From Bacteroidia bacterium (GTDB taxonomy: Bacteria; Bacteroidota; Bacteroidia; J057): a stretch of 64,000 bases of DNA. A program made the position numbers and the translations under genes. Below, one piece after another: positions 53,356 to 62,404 of the stretch. Within the stretch, counting starts at the first letter, position 1. Each line of letters opens with the position of its first letter. Location of the stretch: assembly GCA_041391665.1 (NCBI GenBank), contig JAWKNO010000002.1:1984001-2048000 (forward strand), read 5' to 3'. The notes under the pieces were generated by a model. It was not told the DNA's origin. It saw only the letters and a list, made by a program, of their open reading frames with translations, and made no database searches.

Positions 53356-56300
53356 ATGCGATGGCTGGTGGTTCTATGGATCGTTTTTAACATTTTTCGG
53401 GTCGCAGGCCAGGATCCGCTAATCCATGCAGATGCATTTTACAGAGAATCCGGTCTTTCAGACAACTGGATTACCGCTATCGTACAAGACGACAAAGGGA
53501 TATTGTGGATCAGTACCAAACAAGGGCTCAACAGCTATGATGGGACGGTTTTTACCCAATACTTTCAGCACGCCACCCAGGAATCTGCCAATACGGATGT
53601 GATTTACGACATGATTTTACTGCCAGACAACAAGCTGGCACTGGCTACCCGGGGAGGACTTAGCATTTTTGATATTCATTCAAAAAAATTTTCGGTGATT
53701 CCGGTTAACAGAAAAATTTCTCACATGTACCCCATTGACAATATGGCCACCTCCGTACGATTGGATTCAGCCAACAGGCTGTGGTTGGGGACTTATACCG
53801 GTATTCATGTCTTTGATCAGTGCCTGAATCCTGTTCACTCTTTCTTTGCTCCAGAATCGCAGTTTCAGGCGACCCGCCTTCCCTTTGTCAACCGATTGTT
53901 TACTGCATCAGACCATACGATCATTTTCGAAAGTTATGTTCTCGAATCTCTTTGGGCAAAAGTTGATTTTGACTGTGATACCGTTCTCCCGATAAGCTCA
54001 CAACTACCCGAATCTGCTTTCTTCTCCCAGATTTTTAACCTGACCCGAACTGATGCAGAGGGTAATTTCTGGACGTTTTCCAAATCTGTGAAAGTCCTGC
54101 AAAGCTATTTTCCGAAAACCCATCAAACTCAAACCTATGCCTACAATCCTCCACCGGGGCTGGAGTCCGGAGAAGTACTAAATTTCCTTCCTTTATCAGA
54201 CCACCAGGTGCTTTTCTGGTACACCAATCACTCCCTTGCGCTGATGAATACTGACAATGGGAAAATGGCCTTACTCCCCTGGCAATTATCCAAATACGCG
54301 GAAGTACAGCAAAGTCCGCTTCAAAGTATCAGAGACTATCAGGGTAATCTTTGGCTGTGGGGAGAAGGTACCGGTCTGTACGAAATTTGTTTTGCCAGGC
54401 AGGTTTTCCAGCAGGTACCCGAGCTTACTCAATATTTAAAAAAATTTGCCACGACCCCAATAACCGGCTATCTGGAACAGGGTGATTATATTTTCCTGTC
54501 AACATTTGGAAAAGGTATCATCCGCTATGATCTCACCTCCGGTAAGATCAACCATATTATTTTTCCCGACAGCACCCTCTTTTACAACCAGAATGAGGTA
54601 TGGAACATCAAACAACATAACGGCGATACCCTCTGGGTCGGCACAAGCCACGGGATGTTGTGGCTGGACAAACATCATCTCACCTGGGGCCCTCATGCAA
54701 ATCCATTGCTGAGGAAATATATACCGATTACTCAGTTTACCGATTCTTATAACCTGGTGTGGATAGGATTGGGGGGAGGAAACGGCGTAATGAAGTACGA
54801 TCCTAAAAACAACAGCTATTTCCACTACCCCAGCACTGGTTCAAAGGCCGTTTTACCCATTCGCCACCCCTATACCATTGCAGAAGATGAAGCGGGAAAT
54901 TTATGGATGGCTACCCAACGCGGCGGTGGACTGGTAAAATGGGATCGAAACGGAGATTGCTTTAGCCTCATTCATCCCTACGAAATCCCCGGTTTTACCA
55001 ATGATCTGATTACGGTATTGGTCGCCGACAAAAAAGGCGGAATATGGATATCCGCCTCCGGTCAGGGACTGGTAAAATACAATATCCGGGAAAACACCTG
55101 TGAATCCTTTGGCCGTGCCGACGGGCTTTCCCATACCCAGATTGACGGAATAACATTGGATGATCAGGGCATCCTCTGGCTGGCAACTTCCTACGGACTC
55201 AACCGGTTTGACCCCGTTTCAAAATCGGTCAAAGTATTTCTCACGCCTTCCGGTCTCCCCGACAATGAGGTGTCTTCTGTTTCTGTCATTCCGAATAGTA
55301 ATGGCGAAATTTTTGTAGGATTCAAAGGCGCCTATGCCCGATTCCATTCTGATAATATTAAAAAAAACATCTTCGTACCGCCGGTTTTCATTGAGGGAAT
55401 GCTGGTCAATGGTGAACCCATTTCCGATAATTCAGATGAAGTATTACAACTTCCGCCCGATCAAAACCATATCCAGTTTAACTTCACTGCGTTAAACTTC
55501 ATCAACGGACCAGCCAACCAATACGCCTGTTATCTGGAAGGAGCAGAAACTCGTTGGAAAAATCTGGGACCAACACGTTTTGCCCTATACGCCAATCTCC
55601 CGCCCGGACACTATTGGTTTCATGTAAAAGCTGCCAATAATGATGGCGTTTGGAACGAAACAGGCTGCACCCGCGAGTTTGTCATATTGCCGGAATGGTG
55701 GGCGACCCGTTGGTTTCGGACAGCAATATTGCTGACATTTTTTTCGGTAGTATGGGGAATATTTTCGTGGAGGCGGTTTCAGGAAAAGCAGATTGAAGAA
55801 CTCAGAAACCGGATTGCCGGAGACTTGCACGATGATATAGGTTCTACCATGCTCAGCATCCGTTTATACAGCGAAGCCGCACGCCGGTCAGTGGCAGTAA
55901 ACAGGCCAGACCTCATTCCCTTATTTGAGCGAATTGGCGGCACTGTCCAGAATATCATGGAAAATATGCGGGACATTATCTGGTCGATTGACGCCCGGTA
56001 TGACAGCTTGCAAGATCTTTCGGTGAGGATTAAGGAGCATACAGAAAAAGTTACTGAACTGGCTGGAATAGCCAGTAACTATCATTTTTCCGGTACTTTC
56101 CAAACCCTGAATCTGGATCCGGAACGCAAAAGAAACATTTTCCTCATCTTTAAAGAATCGCTTCACAATGCGGTCCGTTATTCCCAATGCCATAAAATAG
56201 ACATTTATCTGAACCTCAAAGGCAGTGAAATTGAGCTTATTGTAGCAGACGACGGAAAAGGGTTTTGGCTGGAAGAAATTACGCCGGGCAATGGGCTGAA

Positions 56301-56415
56301 AAATATGCAACGCCGCGCCGCCGAAATCAAAGGTAAACTGAACATACAATCATCCCCCGGAAAAGGCACACAGATACAACTGATCTGGAAAAAGAAACGC
56401 AAATGGAAGAATTGA
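53356..56415 (+). CDS. Two-component propeller sensor histidine kinase
   Basis: 1019 aa. Signal peptide, then a large extracytoplasmic beta-propeller of Reg_prop repeats (GILWISTKQGLNSYDG, GNLWMATQRGGG, GGIWISASGQGL) up to about 660, and a Y_Y_Y domain about 680-780. A single transmembrane helix spans about 788-808. The cytoplasmic kinase has a HisKA_3 dimerisation domain with GDLHDDIGSTM (His near residue 824) and an HATPase_c domain (VADDGKGFWL near 963). No own receiver domain. Pairs with the NarL-type regulator 18 bp downstream. The ligand is likely a carbohydrate, by analogy to HTCS systems. Confidence 0.9.
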   Translation: MRWLVVLWIVFNIFRVAGQDPLIHADAFYRESGLSDNWITAIVQDDKGILWISTKQGLNSYDGTVFTQYFQHATQESANTDVIYDMILLPDNKLALATRGGLSIFDIHSKKFSVIPVNRKISHMYPIDNMATSVRLDSANRLWLGTYTGIHVFDQCLNPVHSFFAPESQFQATRLPFVNRLFTASDHTIIFESYVLESLWAKVDFDCDTVLPISSQLPESAFFSQIFNLTRTDAEGNFWTFSKSVKVLQSYFPKTHQTQTYAYNPPPGLESGEVLNFLPLSDHQVLFWYTNHSLALMNTDNGKMALLPWQLSKYAEVQQSPLQSIRDYQGNLWLWGEGTGLYEICFARQVFQQVPELTQYLKKFATTPITGYLEQGDYIFLSTFGKGIIRYDLTSGKINHIIFPDSTLFYNQNEVWNIKQHNGDTLWVGTSHGMLWLDKHHLTWGPHANPLLRKYIPITQFTDSYNLVWIGLGGGNGVMKYDPKNNSYFHYPSTGSKAVLPIRHPYTIAEDEAGNLWMATQRGGGLVKWDRNGDCFSLIHPYEIPGFTNDLITVLVADKKGGIWISASGQGLVKYNIRENTCESFGRADGLSHTQIDGITLDDQGILWLATSYGLNRFDPVSKSVKVFLTPSGLPDNEVSSVSVIPNSNGEIFVGFKGAYARFHSDNIKKNIFVPPVFIEGMLVNGEPISDNSDEVLQLPPDQNHIQFNFTALNFINGPANQYACYLEGAETRWKNLGPTRFALYANLPPGHYWFHVKAANNDGVWNETGCTREFVILPEWWATRWFRTAILLTFFSVVWGIFSWRRFQEKQIEELRNRIAGDLHDDIGSTMLSIRLYSEAARRSVAVNRPDLIPLFERIGGTVQNIMENMRDIIWSIDARYDSLQDLSVRIKEHTEKVTELAGIASNYHFSGTFQTLNLDPERKRNIFLIFKESLHNAVRYSQCHKIDIYLNLKGSEIELIVADDGKGFWLEEITPGNGLKNMQRRAAEIKGKLNIQSSPGKGTQIQLIWKKKRKWKN

Positions 56416-56433
56416 TTGATTTAACCACCTCCT

Positions 56434-57069
56434 ATGCCAACAGATAAAATCACACTGATTGTCTTTGACGACCACCCCGATCTTCGGCAGGGGATGGAAT
56501 GGCTGTTTGCCGATCATCCGGAAATCCACCTGGCAGGAACCTTTCCCAACTGCGAAAAACTCACTAAAATTGTAGATCAGGTTGAACCCCACGTCATATT
56601 TATGGACATCGATATGCCGGGCATCAATGGCATTGATGCAGTCCGAATTATCAAAACCCACCATCCCGAAATTCATGTTCTGATGCTCACGGTTTTTGAC
56701 GATGAGGATAAAATTTTCCTCGCCCTTCGCAATGGCGCCTCCGGCTATTTGCTTAAATCATCCTCACCGGAAGAAATTATTTCCGCAGTAACCTCCGTGC
56801 AGTCAGGCGGCGTACCGCTAACAGCCAATATCGCTCAAAAAATTTTAACCTACTTTAAAGCCCCGCTGAACCCCGATTATCTGCTCACCAACAGAGAAAT
56901 CGAAATATTGCGCGAACTGATGAAAGGCAACAGCTATAAAAGAATCGGCGTCGAGCTTGACATCAGCATGGACACTGTCAGGGCGCACATCCGGAATATC
57001 TACGCCAAACTTCAGGTTCACACCAAATCGGAAGCCGTCGCTAAGGCCATTAAAGACAAACTGCTGTAA
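56434..57069 (+). CDS. NarL/FixJ-type response regulator
   Basis: 211 aa. Receiver domain with DDHPDLRQGM, phospho-acceptor Asp near residue 58 (FMDIDMPGINGID), Thr in LMLTVFDD and Lys in YLLKSSS. The C-terminal LuxR-type HTH reads LTNREIEILRELMKG, then VRAHIRNIYAKLQVHTKSEA. Output partner of the propeller kinase. 3' end convergent with moaA (1 bp gap). Confidence 0.93.
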   Translation: MPTDKITLIVFDDHPDLRQGMEWLFADHPEIHLAGTFPNCEKLTKIVDQVEPHVIFMDIDMPGINGIDAVRIIKTHHPEIHVLMLTVFDDEDKIFLALRNGASGYLLKSSSPEEIISAVTSVQSGGVPLTANIAQKILTYFKAPLNPDYLLTNREIEILRELMKGNSYKRIGVELDISMDTVRAHIRNIYAKLQVHTKSEAVAKAIKDKLL

Positions 57070-57070
57070 T

Positions 57071-58072
57071 CTATCCCCCGATGGTCGACATCGACTCGTT
57101 GACAGGCCGGTCAGTACTGCGTCTTTTTTCGGCTTCGTAGCCATCTTTGGGGCGGTTGGCAAAGGCTTTCAGAAAAGCGTCGCGAATCTCAGCATCATCC
57201 GCTCCCTTACGCATCAGCGCCCTTACATCCAGGACGCCATCGTCGTACAGGCAGGTTTTGAGTTGGCCGACTGCCGTCAGTCGTATCCGGTTGCAGGTGC
57301 CGCAGAAGGTTCTTGTAAAGGCTGGAATAATTCCCACCGTACCGGCGAAGCCGGGAATCTGGTAGTTTTCAGAAGTGGAGTGATCCGGATCGGGCAGTTT
57401 TTGTATGTCGGGATAATGGTTTTTCAGCTCCTGCAGAATCCGGCGGTGATTCCAGACCAGACGGGGGTAATTGGCACCCGCGCCATTGAAGGGCATTTCT
57501 TCGATAAACCGCACCCCAACCGGATGTTGGCGGCTGAGTTCTGTCAGGGGAATGAGGTCCTCCACATTTTTTCCATCCATCACTACGGCGTTGATTTTTA
57601 CCGTCATGTCGTGCGCCAGCAAGGCATCGAGACAATCCAGCACTTTGGGCAGCTCGTCTCTTCGGGTCATATCCAGAAACCGCTGACGGTCGAGGGTGTC
57701 GAGGCTCAGGTTGATGGATTGAATGCCCATTTCCTTCAATGCGGGGACGTGCGCAGCGGTAAGGACGCCATTTGTCGTAATATGAACAGCTTCAATTCCT
57801 TTGGTATCCGTGATCTGCCGCAACAGATGCATCAGATCACGGCGTAAAAAGGGTTCACCTCCGGTTATTCTCACCTTCCGCACGCCCATTCCGGCGAGTA
57901 TCTCCACCAGGCGCCCGATTTCCTCGTAAGTGAGCAAATCTTTTCGGTTGACATACACAATCCCTTCTGCCGGCATACAGTAAAAACACCGCAGGTTGCA
58001 GCGGTCCGTTACGGCTATCCGCACATAATCAATCGGTCTGCCGTGGTTGTCATATAATCTGGCAACATCCAT
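57071..58072 (-). CDS. moaA: GTP 3',8-cyclase (molybdopterin biosynthesis)
   Basis: 333 aa. Radical SAM cluster DRCNLRCFYC near residues 24-33, ITGGEPFLRRDL, and a second iron-sulfur cluster FCGTCNRIRLTAVGQLKTCLY near 255-275. The C-terminal Gly-Gly needed for the reaction is present. It makes the first molybdopterin intermediate from GTP. 35 bp from the trans-sulfuration gene on the same strand; no other moa gene is in the window. Confidence 0.95.
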   Translation of the reverse strand: MDVARLYDNHGRPIDYVRIAVTDRCNLRCFYCMPAEGIVYVNRKDLLTYEEIGRLVEILAGMGVRKVRITGGEPFLRRDLMHLLRQITDTKGIEAVHITTNGVLTAAHVPALKEMGIQSINLSLDTLDRQRFLDMTRRDELPKVLDCLDALLAHDMTVKINAVVMDGKNVEDLIPLTELSRQHPVGVRFIEEMPFNGAGANYPRLVWNHRRILQELKNHYPDIQKLPDPDHSTSENYQIPGFAGTVGIIPAFTRTFCGTCNRIRLTAVGQLKTCLYDDGVLDVRALMRKGADDAEIRDAFLKAFANRPKDGYEAEKRRSTDRPVNESMSTIGG

Positions 58073-58107
58073 GAGGGAAAGTTACAAATAAGTTCCCGAT
58101 GTTTTAC

Positions 58108-59289
58108 CTAGACACTCACCTTTGCGAGCGCATTTTCGAGGTCGCGCACCAGATCATCGGGGTGTTCCAGTCCTACCGAAATGCGCATATCCCCCAATGA
58201 AATGCCCATTGCCTGAAATTGTTCGGGGGGAACTTCTTTCAGATAGCTGATGGCAGGGGCATAAATCAGGCTTTCGTGCCCGCCCCAGCTCACGCCGATT
58301 TTGAAGAGACTGAGCGTATTAAAGAAAGCCTTGATCTGATCCAGATTTTCTGTTGCCAGCCGAAAACTCATCAGTCCGCTGTAGCCGGTCATTTGTTTTT
58401 TACCCAGTTCATACTGCGGATGGCTTTTCAGGCCGGGATAACTGACAGAAGCGATTTTGGGGTGGTTTTCGAGAAATAGCGCCACTTTCATTGCATTTTC
58501 TCCATGAGCGCGCATACGCATGGGAAGGGTGCGCAGGCTACGCATCAGCAGCCAGGCTTCGAAGGGAGAAGTTTTTCCGCCGATAAACTGATACTCCCGC
58601 ATGTAGATTTCCTTTATATCCTTTTCCCGGCCAATGACCACCCCCGCCACAATGTCGCTATGTCCGCCCAGGTATTTGGTGCAGGAATGAACTTCCAGAT
58701 CCACACCCATTTCCAGCGGCTTCTGAAACAGCGGTGTTGCCCACGAATTGTCAATCATGGTGGGAATACCGTGTTTTTTCGCTACTTCCACTACCCCGCT
58801 GATGTCCTGAAGCGAAAATATCGCCGAGGAAGGGCTTTCCAGGTAGATCAGTTTTGTATTGGGGCGAATGGCAGCCTCAAACGCTTCCACCTTATCGCCT
58901 TTCACGAAGGTAGTTTCTAGGTTGAGTTTGTCTTTTAAATAGCTGTTCAGCAGGTTATTAGCTGGGCCATAGACATTTTTGACCGTAATCACATGATCGC
59001 CGGCCTGGACATAGTGCATCACCGCCGCAGAGATTGCCGCCATTCCGGAACCAAACAACAAGGCACGTTCGCCCCCTGCAATCGCCGCAATTTTTTGTTC
59101 GGCCATATCCACTGAAGGGTTACGACCCCGGGTATAGATAAAACTTTCGTACCGATCGTCAAAGGCGGCATCGATCGCCTCCCAGCTTTCGAAAGTAAAC
59201 AGGCTGTTTTGGAAAATGGGCGGGACGACTGCACCTTCATACAGCGTACGGTCTTCTCCGAGGTGAGCGAGAATGGTCTCAAGATTCAT
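58108..59289 (-). CDS. PLP-dependent trans-sulfuration enzyme (cystathionine synthase/lyase-like)
   Basis: 393 aa. Cys/Met-metabolism PLP fold: YEGAVVPPIFQNSLFTFES and YTRGRNPSVDMAEQKIAAIAGGERALLFGSGMAA, the PLP-lysine block HSCTKYLGGHSD (Lys near residue 205), and a tail with MRISVGLEHPDDLVRDLENAL. Cystathionine gamma-synthase, gamma-lyase and O-succinylhomoserine sulfhydrylase cannot be told apart by eye. Divergent from the Gfo/Idh/MocA gene. Confidence 0.9.
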   Translation of the reverse strand: MNLETILAHLGEDRTLYEGAVVPPIFQNSLFTFESWEAIDAAFDDRYESFIYTRGRNPSVDMAEQKIAAIAGGERALLFGSGMAAISAAVMHYVQAGDHVITVKNVYGPANNLLNSYLKDKLNLETTFVKGDKVEAFEAAIRPNTKLIYLESPSSAIFSLQDISGVVEVAKKHGIPTMIDNSWATPLFQKPLEMGVDLEVHSCTKYLGGHSDIVAGVVIGREKDIKEIYMREYQFIGGKTSPFEAWLLMRSLRTLPMRMRAHGENAMKVALFLENHPKIASVSYPGLKSHPQYELGKKQMTGYSGLMSFRLATENLDQIKAFFNTLSLFKIGVSWGGHESLIYAPAISYLKEVPPEQFQAMGISLGDMRISVGLEHPDDLVRDLENALAKVSV

Positions 59290-59346
59290 AAGCGAGATTA
59301 AACAATAATTAATACATTTACCAAAATAAGCCTCAAATCAAAATAA

Positions 59347-60393
59347 ATGACTGCTCCTATCAAAACAGCACTATTGTCTTTTGGCATGTCTGGCCGCGTT
59401 TTTCACGGGCCATTTCTACACGTTCACCCCGGATTTGAAATCTGCAGTGTGTGGCAGCGCAGCAAAAGCGATGTTCACGAAATGTTTCCCTATGTAAAAA
59501 TCGTCCGGAGTATGGAAGAAATCCTCGAAGACGAGGAAATCGAGCTCGTATTTGTCAATACGCCCGACACCCTGCACTACGCCCATACCGTAGCTGTGCT
59601 GGAAGCAGGAAAACATGCAATTGTAGAAAAACCATTTACGATCACCTCAGAAGAAGCACAGCAATTGGTCGAATTGGCAGAAAGCAAAGGGCTGATTTTG
59701 AGCGTATATCAAAACCGACGGTGGGACAGCGATTTTCAGACCTTAAAGCAGGTAGTGGAAGGCGAATGGCTGGGCAGGCTCGTGGAGTTTCATTCCAGCT
59801 ACCAGCGTTACCGCAACTTCATCCAGCCCAATACGTGGAAAGAACAGCCCCTGCCCGGAGCAGGCATTGTCTATAACCTCGGTTCACACCTGATCGACCA
59901 GGCTTTGCACCTGTTTGGCATGCCGGAGGAGATATTTGCCGACATCCGCACACAGCGCACAGGCGGGAAAATCCCCGATCATTTCCAGATCACCCTGTAT
60001 TATGACGGAATGAAAACAAACCTGATGGCCGGATATCTGGTGCGGGAGTTAGGCCCACGGTTTAAGCTACAGGGCACGGAAGGCACATTTGTCAAATTTG
60101 GGATGGATCCGCAGGAGGAGTTTCTGAAACAAGGGATCATGCCAACGGGAGCAGGTTGGGGCGTAGAACCCGAGACCGACTGGGGGCAGGTCAACACCAC
60201 CCATAGAGGCGTAAATCTGCGAGGCAAAATCGAGAGCCTGAAAGGCGACTACACCGGATATTACCAAAATATATACGAAGCTGTCCGGGAAGGCAAGCCA
60301 TTGGCCGTACCCGGCAGCGACGGAGTAAAGACCATCCGGACGATCGAAGCCGCGATCCGCAGCTTTGAGGAAGGAAAACGCATCAAGATGTAA
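59347..60393 (+). CDS. Gfo/Idh/MocA family oxidoreductase
   Basis: 348 aa. N-terminal Rossmann domain with FGMSGRVFHGPFLHVHPGF (GxxGxxFHxP type), VFVNTPDTLHYAHTVAVLEAGKHAIVEKPFT (EKP catalytic Lys), and a C-terminal beta-sheet domain with VYNLGSHLIDQALHLFG. NAD(P)-dependent sugar or inositol-type dehydrogenase; the substrate is unknown. Followed by tRNA-Leu. Confidence 0.9.
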   Translation: MTAPIKTALLSFGMSGRVFHGPFLHVHPGFEICSVWQRSKSDVHEMFPYVKIVRSMEEILEDEEIELVFVNTPDTLHYAHTVAVLEAGKHAIVEKPFTITSEEAQQLVELAESKGLILSVYQNRRWDSDFQTLKQVVEGEWLGRLVEFHSSYQRYRNFIQPNTWKEQPLPGAGIVYNLGSHLIDQALHLFGMPEEIFADIRTQRTGGKIPDHFQITLYYDGMKTNLMAGYLVRELGPRFKLQGTEGTFVKFGMDPQEEFLKQGIMPTGAGWGVEPETDWGQVNTTHRGVNLRGKIESLKGDYTGYYQNIYEAVREGKPLAVPGSDGVKTIRTIEAAIRSFEEGKRIKM

Positions 60394-60401
60394 AAAATCA
60401 T

Positions 60402-60432
60402 TTGCTAAATCTTCGTCCCCTGATTACCTTTG
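60402..60432 (+). promoter_or_regulatory. Promoter of the tRNA-Leu gene
   Basis: TTG (60402-60404) and TACCTTTG (60425-60432) are 20 bp apart, matching the Bacteroidota -33/-7 consensus. The start point would be near 60438, just upstream of the mature tRNA at 60447. Confidence 0.75.
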
Positions 60433-60446
60433 TAGCCTTATTAAAA

Positions 60447-60530
60447 GCCCAGGTGGCGGAACTGGTAGACGCGATGGTCTCAAACACCATTGGGGTTAAA
60501 CCCGTGCCGGTTCGATTCCGGCCCTGGGTA
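60447..60530 (+). tRNA. tRNA-Leu (CAA)
   Basis: 84 nt, all four arms and a long variable arm (class II). Acceptor GCCCAGG pairs with CCTGGGT; anticodon stem ATGGT/ACCAT holds loop CTCAAAC with anticodon CAA; T-arm GCCGG-TTCGATT-CCGGC. The CCA end is not encoded. Confidence 0.95.
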
Positions 60531-60532
60531 CG

Positions 60533-60564
60533 AAAAAGTCTCTGAGATTCAGAGACTTTTTTTT
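60533..60564 (+). terminator. Terminator after tRNA-Leu
   Basis: AAGTCTCTG-AGATT-CAGAGACTT followed by a T run. Confidence 0.85.
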
Positions 60565-60584
60565 GTTGTAGGGGTACCGCCACG

Positions 60585-60900
60585 TAGGGGCAATCCCTTG
60601 TGGTTGCCCCGATTGGATGGCGCAATCCCTTGTGGTTGCCCGATTGGATGGCGCAATCCCTTGTGGTTGCCCCTATCGGATGGCGCAATCCCTTGTGGTT
60701 GCCCGATTGGATGGCGCAATCCCTTGTGGTTGCCCTACAAAAATGGCGATTGCGCCAATCAATAGGGGGGCAACCACAAGGGATTGCCCCTACCGACGTT
60801 TGTTTTTTGATGCGCGCTGCGGCGCATCGCTGACCGGCGGCTGAGGCTCTCGAAGCCCCGGGCACATTGGCGCGCCGACGGCGCATTTCCGGTGGTTTCG
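60585..60900. repeat. Tandem GGGGCAATCCC repeats plus long dispersed repeat (left of CRISPR array)
   Basis: Five units of about 31 bp (GGATGGCGCAATCCC, TTGTGGTTGCCC) end near 60740. An inverted copy (GGCAACCACAAGGGATTGCCCC, 60769-60791) then runs into a longer block: TACCGACGTTTGTTTTTTG, GACCGGCGGCTGAG, CTCGAAGCCCCGGGCACATT, GGCGC. The block returns as a direct imperfect copy at 62008-62125, on the other side of the array. Confidence 0.9.
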
Positions 60901-61171
60901 GCTCCGCTCAACCACCGGGTTTTGTGACCTCATCCACAAAAATACCAACCTTGCGAAAACACAAAAATTTGCTTTTACCGGAAAAAGGCTCTACCTTGAA
61001 ATAGTGAATGATTGGAAACATCCAATATAACGAGGACAAGCCCCAAACACTCACATACAAAAAAAATATGACAAAAGCAAAAGTCACATGTTTTTCCAAA
61101 AAGGGCCTTTTTTCGGGGTTTTTCGTAACAGTGTTAGCCGCTGGCTATCAGTCAACTATACAAAATTAGCT
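60901..61171. other. AT-rich leader-side region of the CRISPR array
   Basis: 270 bp between the dispersed repeat and the first CRISPR repeat. It is AT-rich with several A/T runs and a GGGCCTTTTTTCGGGG stretch. No convincing -7 box. A 63-codon minus-strand ORF (60908-61099) is not backed by anything. Taken as leader because array polarity points this way. Confidence 0.5.
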
Positions 61172-61905
61172 CTTAAAGTCTATGTCCATTAGAATGAGGA
61201 CTGTAACAGGCAAAAGAAAACAGCAAGATTAAGGTTAAAACTTAAAGTCTATGTCCATTAGAATGAGGACTGTAACAAATGTCCATCCCTTCTCGTTTTT
61301 GTGTTCAGAACTTAAAGTCTATGTCCATTAGAATGAGGACTGTAACGGGAGCAATCTTTCACTGAACCGTTCGCGTATTTACTTAAAGTCTATGTCCATT
61401 AGAATGAGGACTGTAACCTTTCGCATTTTTGATTTTCACTTCTTCGATATCAACTTAAAGTCTATGTCCATTAGAATGAGGACTGTAACGGGTACTGACT
61501 TCCGATGTCCAGCGCGTTGAAGCTTAAAGTCTATGTCCATTAGAATGAGGACTGTAACCTCTTATTCCAGGAATAAACCTGTAATGGAATAACTTAAAGT
61601 CTATGTCCATTAGAATGAGGACTGTAACGATCCCCATAGTAATTGGGGCTCCACGACCGATTCTTAAAGTCTATGTCCATTAGAATGAGGACTGTAACAT
61701 CCTTGCGACAAACAGGACACTCAACATAACCGACCTTAAAGTCTATGTCCATTAGAATGAGGACTGTAACGCTTGCTAAGTGCAATCTGGTCGGGCATTT
61801 CATCTTAAAGTCTATGTCCATTAGAATGAGGACTGTAACGAACATTGGCAACATTTTCAAAAAAAGCGCAAAGCTTAAAGTCTATGTCCATTAGAATGAG
61901 GACTG
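61172..61905 (+). CRISPR. CRISPR array, 11 repeats and 10 spacers
   Basis: The 36-bp repeat begins CTTAAAGTCTATGTCC and ends GAATGAGGACTGTAAC. It starts at 61172, 61241, 61311, 61382, 61454, 61523, 61593, 61663, 61735, 61804 and 61874. The ten complete copies appear identical; the eleventh stops after GGACTG at 61905, missing TAAC. Spacers are 33-36 nt. The repeat's 3' end (ACTGTAAC) resembles the 8-nt crRNA 5' handle ATTGAAAC, so transcription is probably on the plus strand, leader to the left, with the degenerate repeat at the distal end. cas6 and cas10 follow downstream. No leader promoter identified. Confidence 0.97.
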
Positions 61906-62290
61906 GTTGGGGCAATCCCTTGTGGTTGCCCTGTTTTAGCGCAATCCGTTGTGGTTGCCCTGTTTATTTTGGTTGCCCCATATCGATTGGGGCATTCGCC
62001 TTCCTGGTAGGGGCAACCACAAGGGATTGCCCCTACCGACGTTTGTTTTTTGGGGTGCGCTTCGACGCGACATTGACCGGCGGCTGAGCGCAGTCGAAGC
62101 CCCGGGCACATTGGCGCCGACGGCGCGCGCCTTTGGAGGGAAATTTTGGGGGGGGGCGCCTTTCGGGCTACCGACGCTTCGCCCCTACCGGGGCTATGCT
62201 TTTTGCATACCGATGATTGATATCCTGTCATTCTTGCCGAAGGCAATAGGTCCGGAGGACCGAAACATCGGTAGACACGATGCCCGACAT
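61906..62290. repeat. Dispersed repeats abutting the last CRISPR repeat
   Basis: The truncated final CRISPR repeat is joined directly to GTTGGGGCAATCCCTTGTGG, the same element as at 60585-60740. Then comes an inverted copy and the long block (62008-62125) also present left of the array. A GC-rich stretch with nine or more G (62149-62157) follows, and a GGTCCGGAGGACC palindrome with CGAAACATCGGTAG (62249-62275). 62291-62404 holds nothing I can name. Confidence 0.85.
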
Positions 62291-62404
62291 TTCCAGAGTT
62301 TTTTTATACAATTTTCGGTGGCGGTCTATGAAAAATGCGGCAAAGTGCATAGATTACAATTGTTGGCTGCAATGTATTTTATCCGGCTTCTGATTAATTG
62401 ATTT

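Noticed and set aside
60490..60833. ORFs with repeated NPLWLP
   Set aside because: Translation of tandem 31-bp repeats.
60908..61099. 63-aa minus-strand ORF in the CRISPR leader region
   Set aside because: Ends in the dispersed repeat, hydrophobic by AT-rich chance, no start context.
61594..61860. 88-aa minus-strand ORF across CRISPR repeats
   Set aside because: The repeated VTVLILMDIDF is the repeat in translation.
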